From Gammaproteobacteria bacterium (GTDB lineage Bacteria; Pseudomonadota; Gammaproteobacteria; Pseudomonadales; Azotimanducaceae), in NCBI GenBank assembly GCA_026706665.1, contig JAPOYI010000198.1, positions 1-52,131 on the forward strand: a stretch of DNA of 52,131 nucleotides, read 5' to 3'. The notes beneath the pieces were generated by a model, which worked only from the letters and a program-made list of their open reading frames with translations, did not search any database and had not been told where the DNA came from. Both the position numbers and the translations under genes were made by a program. Of this stretch, positions 34,655-43,710 are shown piece after piece; the first letter of the stretch is position 1; each line of letters begins with the position of its first letter.

Positions 34655-35860
34655 TCACTTCTCCGGACGCACGTCGTAGCCCGCGTTCCGGAGCGACCCG
34701 ACGACCGCTTCCACCTGTTCCTCGCCGCGCATCTGCAGCACCAGTTCGACAACGGTTGCGCGTACCGTGGAGACGCCGAACGCGCGCTGGTGCACGATGT
34801 CCACGATGTTGCTGTCCAGTTCACCCAGGCGGCGCGTGAGTTCGCCGAGCGCACCCGGCTGATCGGGTATCTCGACCGCGATCCTGACCAGGCGGCGCGC
34901 GCGCACGAGGCTGCGCTGGACCACGGATGACAGCATCATCATGTCGATATTGCCACCCGTGAGCACCACCACCGTCTTACCGGCCGCGAGCGCCGGGTCT
35001 GCGATGACGGCGGCAAGCGCGACCGCACCGGCGCCTTCCGTGACGGTTTTTTCGATCTCGAGCAACTGAAAGACAGCGCGCTCGATGTCGCGCTCGGAGA
35101 CCGCCACCATGCGGTCCACCGCCTGGCGGATGATGCGCATGGTGATGTCACCTGGAGTACCGACGGCAATGCCTTCCGCGACGGTGCCGGGCAGCGCCGG
35201 ACCCGGATCGCGGCCATCGAAGGCGGCGACGGCGGCGCTGAAACGCTGCGCCTGAACACCGATGATCGTGACCTCCGGCCGCAATGCCCGCACCGCAGTC
35301 GCCGTACCGGCAAGCAGACCGCCGCCGCCCACCGGCACGATCAGCGTATCGAGATCGGGCATCTGCCCGACGACCTCGATGCCGAGCGTACCCTGGCCGG
35401 CTATCACCGCTTCGTCCTCGAAAGGATGTACCAGGATGCGCCCCAGTTCCGCGGCCAGTCGGTGCGTATATTCGAGCGTCTCGTCGAAGCGGTCGCCATG
35501 CAGGAACACGTCGGCGCCGAATACCCGGGTCTGCTCGACCTTGGCGTTCGGCGTGTGGCGCGGCATGACGATCGTGACCTGGATGCCCAACCTGCTGCCG
35601 TGATATGCGAGCGCCTGCGCATGGTTGCCTGCGGACATCGCGATGACGCCCTGACGACGCTCGTCCTCGTCCAGCAGCAACAGCTTGTTCAAAGCGCCGC
35701 GTTCCTTGAACGACGCCGTGAACTGCAGGTTCTCGAACTTGAGATGCAGGTTCGCCCCGAGGCGCCTAGACAGGGTTTCCGACCGCGTCAGGGGCGTCCG
35801 CGCGATGGCGCTACCCAGGCGCGCTTTCGCCGCCTCGATGTCATCGAAGGTGACTGTCAT
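34655..35860 (-). CDS. ilvA: Threonine ammonia-lyase
   Basis: PLP enzyme converting threonine to 2-oxobutyrate, either for isoleucine synthesis or threonine breakdown. The 401-residue product has the PLP lysine in LQFTASFKERGALNK, the phosphate loop VPVGGGGLLAG, and a single C-terminal ACT domain (EIPDQPGALGELTRRLGELDSNIVDI). This is the 400-residue TdcB/IlvA form rather than the 500-residue two-ACT E. coli IlvA. ATG 35860 fits the family; ATG 35890 is in frame ten codons upstream. Neither has a clear ribosome site. The ACT domain suggests allosteric control. Confidence 0.93.
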   Translation of the reverse strand: MTVTFDDIEAAKARLGSAIARTPLTRSETLSRRLGANLHLKFENLQFTASFKERGALNKLLLLDEDERRQGVIAMSAGNHAQALAYHGSRLGIQVTIVMPRHTPNAKVEQTRVFGADVFLHGDRFDETLEYTHRLAAELGRILVHPFEDEAVIAGQGTLGIEVVGQMPDLDTLIVPVGGGGLLAGTATAVRALRPEVTIIGVQAQRFSAAVAAFDGRDPGPALPGTVAEGIAVGTPGDITMRIIRQAVDRMVAVSERDIERAVFQLLEIEKTVTEGAGAVALAAVIADPALAAGKTVVVLTGGNIDMMMLSSVVQRSLVRARRLVRIAVEIPDQPGALGELTRRLGELDSNIVDIVHQRAFGVSTVRATVVELVLQMRGEEQVEAVVGSLRNAGYDVRPEK

Positions 35861-35950
35861 GTCCCGTGCTTCGCTCAACTCCCGCGACATTGTACCGGCG
35901 CACCGACGCGACCACGGTCCAACGCCCGCCGCAATGGAAGGATTCTGACG

Positions 35951-38287
35951 CTATCCAGGGTTCAGCGTTTGCCGAGTCTCGGCCGCGTCCACGATATCGT
36001 TCCAATCCCAGAGCTGCGGAATGGTCTCGATGTCGGCCCAGAGGCTTGCCTGATCCGCGTAGTGCGGGCTGCCCGGATGACCCGACGCGCCGAGGGGAAC
36101 GATCCATCGCGAATTGCGCCAGTCGGACGGATCGTGGATGTAGCGGTTGACCGACATCAGCGTGGCAACGCAACGGTCCTCCATCGAGTAGGCGCCCGCC
36201 AGCGGAGTGTCGCCATCGCCGTGCACTTCCACCTGCGGCGGATCGAGATACTTCGCGCACTCCGGGAAGATCCGGGATAACGGGTGGCGGGGGCTGGTAC
36301 GGTGCACGTCGCCCCACCTCCATCTGCGCATGTCGTCGCCCAACCGCTCGCGAAGTTCACCAACCGCCTGCACCACGGCGGATTCAATGCATCCCGCCCA
36401 CGTCTGTCCGCCTTCGAGGCACGAGGCGTCATCCTCCGCCATGGCCGCGACGGCGCGCGCGTAGAGTGCTGCCGTGTGCGTTGCAGGGCCCCGGCCGATA
36501 CCGCCCGGCGCACCGAGCGCCGCATCCGCCAGCGGGCCGAGCGCGGCCTTCACGACCTTGCGGAACAGGTGAGCGCGCGTCACGCCGTAGATCACGGCGG
36601 CCGGCGAAGAGCGGTCCATGCGGCAGTCCCAATCCACGAGAATCTCGCGCGCCATTCGAGCGTCCGCGTGGGCTGGTTTCAACGCCGCAATGCGGTTCAC
36701 GAACGTCCTTGCCGGAATCGACTCCCGATCTGCATGGATGGACGCCATGTCTTGCGGCTTCGCCGCGCCAGCGGGTATCGACGCCAGCCGCGCGCTGACC
36801 CGCCGCGCCCGCCAATCCGGGGCGAACAACGTGTTGATGTAGCGAGGATAGTCGGCGGTGGTCGGCGCGTTGTTGCAGGTCACGACAAAGCCGGCTTCCG
36901 GGTTGCGCGCGTTCGGCATTTCCTCGAACGGAATCCAGCCTCTCCACTCGTGGCCGCCCGTCCAGCCCGGCACCGGAATCCACGCGTTGGCCATGGACCG
37001 AACGGGAATCCGGCCCCGGTACCGATACCCGAACTCGCCCCGGACGTCCGCGTAGACGAAATTGTTGACCGGTTCGGTCCAGACCTTAAGCGCCTCCTCG
37101 GTTTCGTCCGCCGACCGGGCGAGAAGGAGGTCATGCAGCGCGTTGGCCCAGGCGGTTCCGCTGTTCGTACCGGGATGACTGAACGCAACGCCGTATCCCT
37201 CCTCCGGATTCCCCGCGACGATGGGACCATGCCGGGTCCGGACAACCGTCAGCGCCTCAGGCCCACCGTCGCGAACGACGAGTCTTTCACTACGAACCTC
37301 GGCGGGCAGCCAAGTCGTGAGCCAGGCATATTCGAGCCGTCCGTTTTCCCTCCGGAAGCGTTCGATGTAGAGGTCCTGGTAGTCAGCGCTGCCGTGGGTC
37401 ATGCCCCAGGCGACGTGCTCGTTGTGACTGAAATGCGGCATCCCCGGCACCCCCGGAAGGGCGTAACCGCTGCAGCGGAAGGCGGGACAGGTGATGTGTG
37501 TCTGGTAGTAGACGTTGGGCGTGTCCAGTGCGCGATGGGAATCACCTGCAACCAGCGGCAGGCCGGACGCGGTGCGCTCGCCCGAGATGGCCCACGCATT
37601 GCTGCCGCCGCCGGACTCGCCCAGCCAGTCGAGTTCCGCCGCCGCGAGAACATCGAGACAGTCCAACGCGCTGTCTCCATAGGTTTCTCCTGGCGGGATG
37701 GACACGAGACTGTCGTCCGGGTACCCGCGAAACAGCGGGGCTGCCCGCTCGGCTTCCAGGGCGCGCGCCAGCCGCGCCCGCCACAGCTTGATCTCGAAGG
37801 TCCCCATCAGCATGTTGCGGACCTTGTAGACGGCAAGGCAATGCCAAGGCTGCCAGGCTTCCGGCTCTTGGCCGACGAGCAGGTATTCCACGGGAAGCGA
37901 CCCCGTGGTTTCGATGAACGCGTTGACCCCGGCCGAGTAGGCATCGAGCATGGCCCTGGCAGCTTCGTTCGTCACGGCGAGATCGGCCTTCGCGGCGCGT
38001 TCGATATCGAACGACCGCATCAGCCGATCCTCCGCGACCACGGACCCGCCCGCGAACTCCGACCAGCGGCCGAGGGCTCGGTGGCGGTCGTAATCCATGT
38101 GCCAGAGCCGGTCCTGTGCGGTGACGAACCCCTGGGCGAAGAAGGCATCCTGCTTGGTCCGGGCGCGGACGTGGGGCACACCCCAGCGGTCGCGAACCAC
38201 ATCCACCGGCTGGTCCAGTCTCCTGAATCGGAGCGTCGAGGTCAGGTCGGGCAGCGCCGCTTTGAGATCCGCCCGTTCGATGCGCAT
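35951..38287 (-). CDS. Penicillin acylase family N-terminal-nucleophile hydrolase
   Basis: The 778-residue product belongs to the penicillin G acylase/acyl-homoserine-lactone acylase family, which self-cleaves to expose a catalytic Ser. The A-chain part begins DVVRDRWGVPHVRARTKQDAFFAQGFVTAQDRLWHMD. The autocleavage/nucleophile site is GESGGGSNAWAISGERT (Ser near residue 240), followed by LVAGDSHRALDTPNVYYQ. No signal peptide is visible, which is unusual as family members are normally periplasmic. ATG 38287 has GGGAG 5 bases upstream. The longer frame upstream is not signal-like. Substrate unknown: lactams, AHLs or N-acyl amino acids are possible. Confidence 0.92.
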   Translation of the reverse strand: MRIERADLKAALPDLTSTLRFRRLDQPVDVVRDRWGVPHVRARTKQDAFFAQGFVTAQDRLWHMDYDRHRALGRWSEFAGGSVVAEDRLMRSFDIERAAKADLAVTNEAARAMLDAYSAGVNAFIETTGSLPVEYLLVGQEPEAWQPWHCLAVYKVRNMLMGTFEIKLWRARLARALEAERAAPLFRGYPDDSLVSIPPGETYGDSALDCLDVLAAAELDWLGESGGGSNAWAISGERTASGLPLVAGDSHRALDTPNVYYQTHITCPAFRCSGYALPGVPGMPHFSHNEHVAWGMTHGSADYQDLYIERFRRENGRLEYAWLTTWLPAEVRSERLVVRDGGPEALTVVRTRHGPIVAGNPEEGYGVAFSHPGTNSGTAWANALHDLLLARSADETEEALKVWTEPVNNFVYADVRGEFGYRYRGRIPVRSMANAWIPVPGWTGGHEWRGWIPFEEMPNARNPEAGFVVTCNNAPTTADYPRYINTLFAPDWRARRVSARLASIPAGAAKPQDMASIHADRESIPARTFVNRIAALKPAHADARMAREILVDWDCRMDRSSPAAVIYGVTRAHLFRKVVKAALGPLADAALGAPGGIGRGPATHTAALYARAVAAMAEDDASCLEGGQTWAGCIESAVVQAVGELRERLGDDMRRWRWGDVHRTSPRHPLSRIFPECAKYLDPPQVEVHGDGDTPLAGAYSMEDRCVATLMSVNRYIHDPSDWRNSRWIVPLGASGHPGSPHYADQASLWADIETIPQLWDWNDIVDAAETRQTLNPG

Positions 38288-38591
38288 GCCAACTCCCATG
38301 GCCCCACAGCTGGCACTTTCGGCTTCGAGGTCGCTGAAGGCACCGGAACTCGGCAACTGTAGCGCAAGTTCGCTCGCAAACGACCAGGCGGGCTCTGGGC
38401 GGCGGGCAAAACACGGCGCACGCCTTCGGCTCCGACGGACTCTGTGGCACTCGGTCGCACACAATCTTCAGCGTATTCCCAACTCGTACGGCGTCAGTGT
38501 CCTACGGCATGCCAAAAGCCAAAACGGCATGATCGGAGGTGACAGGGCGACAAGCGGGCGAACTGCTACACTTCGGAAGACGAACGGCAAG
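38288..38591. promoter_or_regulatory. Divergent intergenic region with repeated ACGGCATG
   Basis: A 304-bp gap between the divergent acylase and coiled-coil genes, with no coding region. ACGGCATG occurs twice as a direct repeat (38504-38511 and 38524-38531), 20 bp apart, that is two helical turns. The same bases form an inverted repeat CATGCC (38508-38513) / GGCATG (38526-38531). This could be an operator. No promoter is clear. Confidence 0.4.
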
Positions 38592-39149
38592 ATGAATGCG
38601 ACGGTGATCGACACGCTGAGATTCGCGGACCGGCTGAAGGCGGCGGGCTTCGAGGCTCCGCATGCCGAGGGTCTGGCGCGCGCGCTTGGTAGCGAGTTGG
38701 CCGAGCGGATCGTCACCAAAAGCGATCTGGACGAGGCCTTGCGTCCGATCTACGCCAGGTTCGACGCCATCGACGCCAGGTTCGACGCCATGGACGCCAG
38801 GTTCGACGCCCTGGCTGGCAGTACCGACGCCCGGTTCGACGCCATGGCTGGCAATACCGATGCCAGGTTCGACGCCATGGCTGGCAATACCGATGCCAGG
38901 TTCGACGCCGTCGACGCCCGGTTCGACGCCATGGATAAGAAAATCGACGCCGTTCACCGGGAACTCTCCGGCAAATTCAACATCCTGCTCGGCGTGATGG
39001 CGCTGGGGTTCACGCTGCTCACCGGCCTCGGCGGATACAACGCCATCTCTCCCCACTACGCTAAGCCGATCATGGCCGTGCCGGAGGCGCAAGGACAGGC
39101 GTCAGAGCTGCGCGGGGCACCATCTTCACAACTACCCGCCGGAGACTGA
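38592..39149 (+). CDS. DUF1640-like coiled-coil membrane protein
   Basis: The 185-residue product has an N-terminal helical region (DTLRFADRLKAAGFEAPHAEGLARAL, then DLDEAL), like the DUF1640/CCDC90 family. A repeat region follows: DARFDAM units of 7 or 11 residues (about 54-115), a short basic segment, one membrane helix (FNILLGVMALGFTLLTGLGG) and a tail. The layout suggests an oligomeric membrane-anchored coiled coil. Function is unknown for bacterial members. ATG 38592 has only a weak ribosome site (GGAAGACG). It is divergent from the acylase gene. Confidence 0.85.
   Translation: MNATVIDTLRFADRLKAAGFEAPHAEGLARALGSELAERIVTKSDLDEALRPIYARFDAIDARFDAMDARFDALAGSTDARFDAMAGNTDARFDAMAGNTDARFDAVDARFDAMDKKIDAVHRELSGKFNILLGVMALGFTLLTGLGGYNAISPHYAKPIMAVPEAQGQASELRGAPSSQLPAGD
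38754..38949 (+). repeat. Internal tandem repeats encoding 7- and 11-residue coiled-coil units
   Basis: Units start with GCC[A/C]GGTTCGACGCC and have lengths 21, 21, 33, 33, 33, 21 and 33 bp. They translate to ARFDAID-type heptads and ARFDAMAGNTD-type hendecads. Two consecutive 33-bp units are almost identical in DNA, so recent slippage or unequal exchange is likely. Confidence 0.95.
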
Positions 39150-39260
39150 CCGGACCCGCGTCCCGATCCGCCAGCGCAAATGCCGGGCGGTCGGCATTGG
39201 GTCCTCGCTGACTGCACGCTCCCGCGTGGTATGTTTTTCGTGTCTCGGGGAGGCGAGCGA

Positions 39261-40064
39261 ATGGCAAAGGACATCAAGGCGGCGGTGCGGGAAATCTGTC
39301 TTTCCTTTCCCGAGGTCGAGGAGCGCATGGGCCACGGCATGCCCGACTACAAGGTCCGCGGCAGGTCTTTTGCAACGCTCGCGATCAACCATCACGGCGA
39401 CGGTCGCATCGCGCTATGGATCCATGCGCCACCCGGCGCACAGGAACTCCATGTCGACGGCGAACCCGAATTCTATTTCGTGCCTCCCTATGTCGGGCCG
39501 AGAGGATGGCTCGGCGTGCATCTCGACCAGGGCAACGACTGGTTCAGCATCGCGGCCCGTGTCCAGGAGGCGTATGCAAACGTCGCTCCGGACCACCTCG
39601 CGACCGTCCTCGGCGACCCGCCGGAAATCGAACCCCCTGCCGAAACCGTGGACCCGGAGGACTTCGACCCGCTGTCTGCCCCGCACGCGCAGGACCGGCT
39701 CGCGCGCATCCGCGACTTCTGCATTTCGTTGCCGGAGACGTCCGAAGGCACCCAGTTCGGCATCCCGGCGTTCAAGGCCGGAAAGAAGACCTTCCTCACG
39801 GTCCATCGCCATCGCAAGCGCATGCGTCTCGAATTCCGGGTGGGACCGGAACTCCAGTCGACGTTGTGCGACGACCCGCGATTCTCCATCCCCGCCTACA
39901 TCGGGCACCGAGGCTGGATTGACCTCGATGTGGAGGACAGGTTCAACTGGGAGGAAGTGCAGCAGCTCGCATTGGGAAGCTATCGCCATTTCGCTCTCAA
40001 GCGGATGTTGAAGGCGCTACCGCCCGCGCTCGCCGCCTCGAGCCATCAACTCCTCTTGGGGTAG
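39261..40064 (+). CDS. Tandem MmcQ/YjbR (DUF419) domain protein
   Basis: The 267-residue product contains two MmcQ/YjbR-like domains. The first (about 1-115) has AVREICLSFPEVEERMGHGMPDYKVRGRSFATL and PYVGPRGWLGVHLD. The second (about 145-250) has IRDFCISLPETSEGTQFGIPAFKAGKKTFLTV and YIGHRGWIDLDV. The family is normally one domain of about 115 residues with a DNA-binding-like fold of unknown function, so this is a duplication/fusion. GGGGAGG precedes ATG 39261. The stop is 2 bases before the GTG of the transporter gene, so the two are coupled. Confidence 0.88.
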   Translation: MAKDIKAAVREICLSFPEVEERMGHGMPDYKVRGRSFATLAINHHGDGRIALWIHAPPGAQELHVDGEPEFYFVPPYVGPRGWLGVHLDQGNDWFSIAARVQEAYANVAPDHLATVLGDPPEIEPPAETVDPEDFDPLSAPHAQDRLARIRDFCISLPETSEGTQFGIPAFKAGKKTFLTVHRHRKRMRLEFRVGPELQSTLCDDPRFSIPAYIGHRGWIDLDVEDRFNWEEVQQLALGSYRHFALKRMLKALPPALAASSHQLLLG

Positions 40065-40066
40065 CA

Positions 40067-41704
40067 GTGGAGGGAACCCCCGTCGACCCCATCTCCGTCG
40101 CGAAGTCGGGTTTCTGGGCCGGTCTGCACCCGGGCATGGCCATGGGTTCTCTCGGGATGGTACTGGTTTTCGTCGCCTTCACGGTGGTCGACGTCGAGGA
40201 GGCCGGCGCGGTCTTCGCCGCGGTCAGGTCATTGATCGAGTCCACGCTGGGCTGGTCTTACATTCTGGCTATCTGCGTGATGCTGGTTGCCTGCCTCTAC
40301 ATCATGTGCAGCCGCCACGGCAAGGTGCGCCTCGGCGACGACGACGCCCGGCCGGAGTTCAGCACGTTCTCCTGGCTCGCCATGCTGTTTTCAGCCGGCC
40401 TGGGCATCGGGCTCCTGTTCTTCTCCATTTCGGAGCCGATGTTCTACTTCGACAACTCCGCGACTTTCGGCTATCCCAACAATCCCCACGCCGACATGGC
40501 CGGCGCGGTGGAACTCGATGAAGCGCGCGCAGCGGACGCCATGCGCGTCACCTACTTCCACTGGGGATTTCATGCCTGGTCGGTCTACGTGGTGGTCGGT
40601 CTCTGTCTCGCCTACTTCGGCTTTCGAAAGAAGCTGCCGCTTACGCTTCGGTCCGCCTTGTACCCAATCATCGGAGATCGCATATACGGGCCCGCGGGTC
40701 ACGGCGTCGACCTGCTCGCCGTGTTCGGCACGGTGTTCGGCGTAGCCACGTCGCTTGGACTCGGGGTCAAGCAGATGGCCGCCGGCCTCGACACCCTGTT
40801 CGGAGTCGTCCCGGATATCGCGATTCAAATCACGCTCATCGCCGTCATCTCAGCGGCGGCCACCCTGTCGGCGGTGTCCGGCGTGGCGCGGGGAATTCGC
40901 ATCATCTCCGAGTGGAACATCTATCTCAGCATCGTCCTGCTCGCGTTCTTCCTCGGTTTCGGGCCGATCGAGTGGCTGCTTGGTTTCTTCGTAACGACGG
41001 TCGGCGACTACCTCCTGAACCTGGTGCCGATGGGGCTCTGGGTCGCGGTCGAGGCTCCCGACGCGGCGTGGCAGGGCGGCTGGACCGTCTTCTACTGGGG
41101 CTGGTGGATCGCCTGGGCGCCTTTCGTCGGGATGTTCATCGCACGCATCTCCCGCGGACGAACCATCCGGGAGTTCACCATCGGCACGATGTTCGTGCCG
41201 ACGGTGGTGGGCATCGTCTGGCTCTGCCTGTTCGGCGGCAACGCCCTGTACATGGAATTGAATGCCGCTGGCGGCGTCGGCACCGCGGGCATCCTCGACC
41301 TCGTGCGGGATTGGCAACTGGAAGCGGCGCTCTACGGCACCATCGAGCGAATGACCGACCTTTCCTGGCTGGCCTGGTCCATGTCGGCGCTCGCGACCTT
41401 CCTGCTGGCGACCTGGTTCATCACCTCTTCTGACTCCGGCACGCTGGTAATCGCTACCATGCTCAGCATGGGCGATGATCACCCGCCGCGCCGTTTCCGC
41501 GTCGTCTGGGGCGCCGCCATCGGCACGGTGGCGGCGGCGTTGCTGCTCGCCGACGGCTTGCAGGCCCTGCAGGCCGCCTCCATCGCCGCCGCCCTGCCCG
41601 TCTGTATCGTTCTCCTGGCAATGACCGCCGGCGTGATCACGTCGCTGAACCGGGATTCCTCCGCGGTTCCAGCAACAGGAACCGACCAAGCTGCAGTGGA
41701 CTGA
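40067..41704 (+). CDS. BCCT-family betaine/carnitine/choline transporter
   Basis: Secondary transporter with about twelve membrane helices. The 545-residue product has MLFSAGLGIGLLFFSISEP, HWGFHAWSVYVVVGLCLAYF, and the family signature VFYWGWWIAWAPFVGMFIARISRGRTIREF, rich in Trp for binding trimethylammonium groups. Start is GTG 40067, 2 bases after the previous stop. The neighbouring gamma-butyrobetaine hydroxylase, on the opposite strand and tail to tail 17 bp away, suggests a carnitine, gamma-butyrobetaine or glycine betaine substrate. Confidence 0.94.
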   Translation: MEGTPVDPISVAKSGFWAGLHPGMAMGSLGMVLVFVAFTVVDVEEAGAVFAAVRSLIESTLGWSYILAICVMLVACLYIMCSRHGKVRLGDDDARPEFSTFSWLAMLFSAGLGIGLLFFSISEPMFYFDNSATFGYPNNPHADMAGAVELDEARAADAMRVTYFHWGFHAWSVYVVVGLCLAYFGFRKKLPLTLRSALYPIIGDRIYGPAGHGVDLLAVFGTVFGVATSLGLGVKQMAAGLDTLFGVVPDIAIQITLIAVISAAATLSAVSGVARGIRIISEWNIYLSIVLLAFFLGFGPIEWLLGFFVTTVGDYLLNLVPMGLWVAVEAPDAAWQGGWTVFYWGWWIAWAPFVGMFIARISRGRTIREFTIGTMFVPTVVGIVWLCLFGGNALYMELNAAGGVGTAGILDLVRDWQLEAALYGTIERMTDLSWLAWSMSALATFLLATWFITSSDSGTLVIATMLSMGDDHPPRRFRVVWGAAIGTVAAALLLADGLQALQAASIAAALPVCIVLLAMTAGVITSLNRDSSAVPATGTDQAAVD

Positions 41705-41721
41705 AGCCGCCCCGCGGGCCT

Positions 41722-42933
41722 TCAGGTCATCCGAAAGTCCCGGCCCTTGCGGCGCAACAGTTCCAGCCGGCTCACGAAATCGTCTCGGCAGACGTAGCAA
41801 CCCTGGAGCAGACGCCGTCCGCTCGCCGGGTCGAAGCCGAGGCGCGCATGCATGACTCGATGGTTGTCGAATACCTGGCACTGCCCCGCGTCGAGGCGAA
41901 ACCTGAACTGCATCTCGTCGCTCGATGCGATGCCGAGCAATTTTCGGTGCGCCCGATAGAACGCCATCTGCGACTCCGGCTCGATGTCCACCGGGCCGAT
42001 CAGCGCGGGATGCAGGCGCGTGCCCAGGACATCGCCGTCCTCATCGACATCGATGACGGGCGCCCGGTTGACGATGTCCCAGTCGTCGGCGATGGATGTG
42101 AAGGCGACCGCCCGCGCGCTCAGCAACTCGAACGCGGCAGGGTCCGATTGCCGCAACGCCTCGGCGCAGGCGATCCCGTCGACCAGCACGCTGTCGCCGC
42201 CCCTGGCGTCGTTCTGCAGGCAATGCAGGAACTGGACGCCCGGCGGGAAACGGCGGCTGGGAAGGTCGTTGTGGGGATAGAGCCTGTGGGACGTGTAGGC
42301 CAGGTTCTCCGCATCCGGCTTTGACTCGACATTGAAGTGCCGGCCGAAGTGGGAGCCTTCGATCAGGGCGATGCGCCCGGCGAGCGTCAGGACGGCGAGG
42401 TCTTCCGCGGGAAGGCCGGTCACCAGGGCGACACCCTTGTCTTCCACGTGCTCCAGGAGCTCCAGCAAACCGGCGTCGGATGTCATGGCCCTCGCGAAAT
42501 CGACCGAGATCGCCCGCTTGGCCGACTCCGCCGAGATCCAGGCGGCCGGCCGCCGTTTGCGCCGCAAGCGCGCGCCGCGCTCCATCCGGTGGGTGTCGAG
42601 CCAGGCCCAGCTGAAGAAGCTGCCGTCGCAAGGCGCGTCGTGACTCTCCCACTCGATGCGCAGGCCATCGGCGTCGGCGCCGAGAGAAGCCGGTGCAATG
42701 TCCAATGGAATCGAGAGAAAGTCCACGGTGCGCTCCCAGGCGTCCTGGTGCGTACACTTCGGACAGTGGCAGTTCTCGCGCAGCCAGTAGTACAGGTGGC
42801 GGCTGCGTTGTCCGCCAGGCCAGGCGATGTCGACCCCGTCCGTCCCCGGTTCGATCCGCGGTCTCGCCACGTCGGTAGTCGGCGACGCCTTCGTGCGGAA
42901 GGCATCAATCCCGACCGTACCATCCTGCTTCAT
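41722..42933 (-). CDS. Gamma-butyrobetaine hydroxylase-like 2OG dioxygenase
   Basis: The 403-residue product has an N-terminal zinc-binding DUF971-type domain (YYWLRENCHCPKCTHQ) followed by a TauD/TfdA double-stranded beta helix. The iron ligands are in LYPHNDLPSR (H-x-D) and the distal His in FDNHRVMHARLGF; the 2OG-binding Arg follows at SGRRLLQG. This two-domain plan is that of gamma-butyrobetaine and trimethyllysine dioxygenases of carnitine synthesis. ATG 42933 is the best family start; the frame stays open upstream to 43026. Likely reaction: gamma-butyrobetaine to carnitine, matching the transporter next door. Confidence 0.9.
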   Translation of the reverse strand: MKQDGTVGIDAFRTKASPTTDVARPRIEPGTDGVDIAWPGGQRSRHLYYWLRENCHCPKCTHQDAWERTVDFLSIPLDIAPASLGADADGLRIEWESHDAPCDGSFFSWAWLDTHRMERGARLRRKRRPAAWISAESAKRAISVDFARAMTSDAGLLELLEHVEDKGVALVTGLPAEDLAVLTLAGRIALIEGSHFGRHFNVESKPDAENLAYTSHRLYPHNDLPSRRFPPGVQFLHCLQNDARGGDSVLVDGIACAEALRQSDPAAFELLSARAVAFTSIADDWDIVNRAPVIDVDEDGDVLGTRLHPALIGPVDIEPESQMAFYRAHRKLLGIASSDEMQFRFRLDAGQCQVFDNHRVMHARLGFDPASGRRLLQGCYVCRDDFVSRLELLRRKGRDFRMT

Positions 42934-42961
42934 GGGTCGCGTACCCCGCTCGCGCTGACTG

Positions 42962-43680
42962 GTGGCGAAACTCCCGCTGGCGGGCCCCGATGATCCGCTC
43001 TTACTGACTCGTTTCGACGATGTCAATGCCTCGCCGCCGCACCACCCGCGCGTGTCGGAACGCGTTACGGATCATGTCGCGTTCCGTACCCGAACCGGAC
43101 CGGAGACCGGGGCGGTCGGACTGCTTCTGGCTGCTCGAACGGACGTGGCCTTCGGGCATGCGGACATCGACTCCCTGGTGTTGGTGAAACCCGACGGGTC
43201 CATTGCCGGCGGCGGGAATACGAACTGGCCGGCCTACCACATCCACCACCCTATCCTCGCCGCGCGCCCGGATGTGGTGAGTGTCGCGCATACGCACACG
43301 CCTTGCGGCACCCCCTTCGCGGCATCGGCCAGGCTGTTCGAGCCGATCACCCGGGAAGCGTGTGTCTTCTACGAAGACCACGCCCTGTTCGACGACGAAG
43401 TGCAGGTGCAGAGCCTCGAGTGCGGCGAGCGCGGGATCCGGGCCGCAACAGGGGTATCGTGTTGCGCAACCATGGATTGCTGACGGACGGGCGGACCGTG
43501 GAGTCCGTGGCGTGTTTCGTCATGATGGAACGTGTCGCCGAGGCGTACCTCAAGGCTCGCGCACCGAGGCCGCTTTCTCACAACGCGGCGCTCTACGCCA
43601 AGGCTGACCTGACGACGGAGCGTTATCTCCAAACGGTGTTCGACTTCCTTGTCCGGCATCACCTGGAACGCCCGCCCTGA
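42962..43680 (+). pseudogene. Class II aldolase/adducin family gene with frameshift
   Basis: The first frame (42962-43483) carries DIDSLVLVKPDGSIAGGGNTN, then HHPILAARPDVVSVAHTHTPCGTPF, with the first two zinc histidines (HTHTP). The third zinc His lies in GIVLRNHGLLTDG, which is only in the next frame (to stop 43680, ending LQTVFDFLVRHHLERPP). The switch occurs near 43430-43450 and equals a loss of one base or gain of two. The N-terminus is also poor: the usual first 20 residues are not recognisable. Either a true pseudogene or a sequencing error. It starts 28 bp from the divergent hydroxylase. Confidence 0.8.
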
Positions 43681-43710
43681 GCCAGCATGATCGGCACGGG
43701 TCGGCTTACG

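Noticed and set aside
36284-38362. A 692-residue plus-strand frame over the acylase gene
   Set aside because: Antisense shadow of the intact acylase; no plausible start context or motifs.
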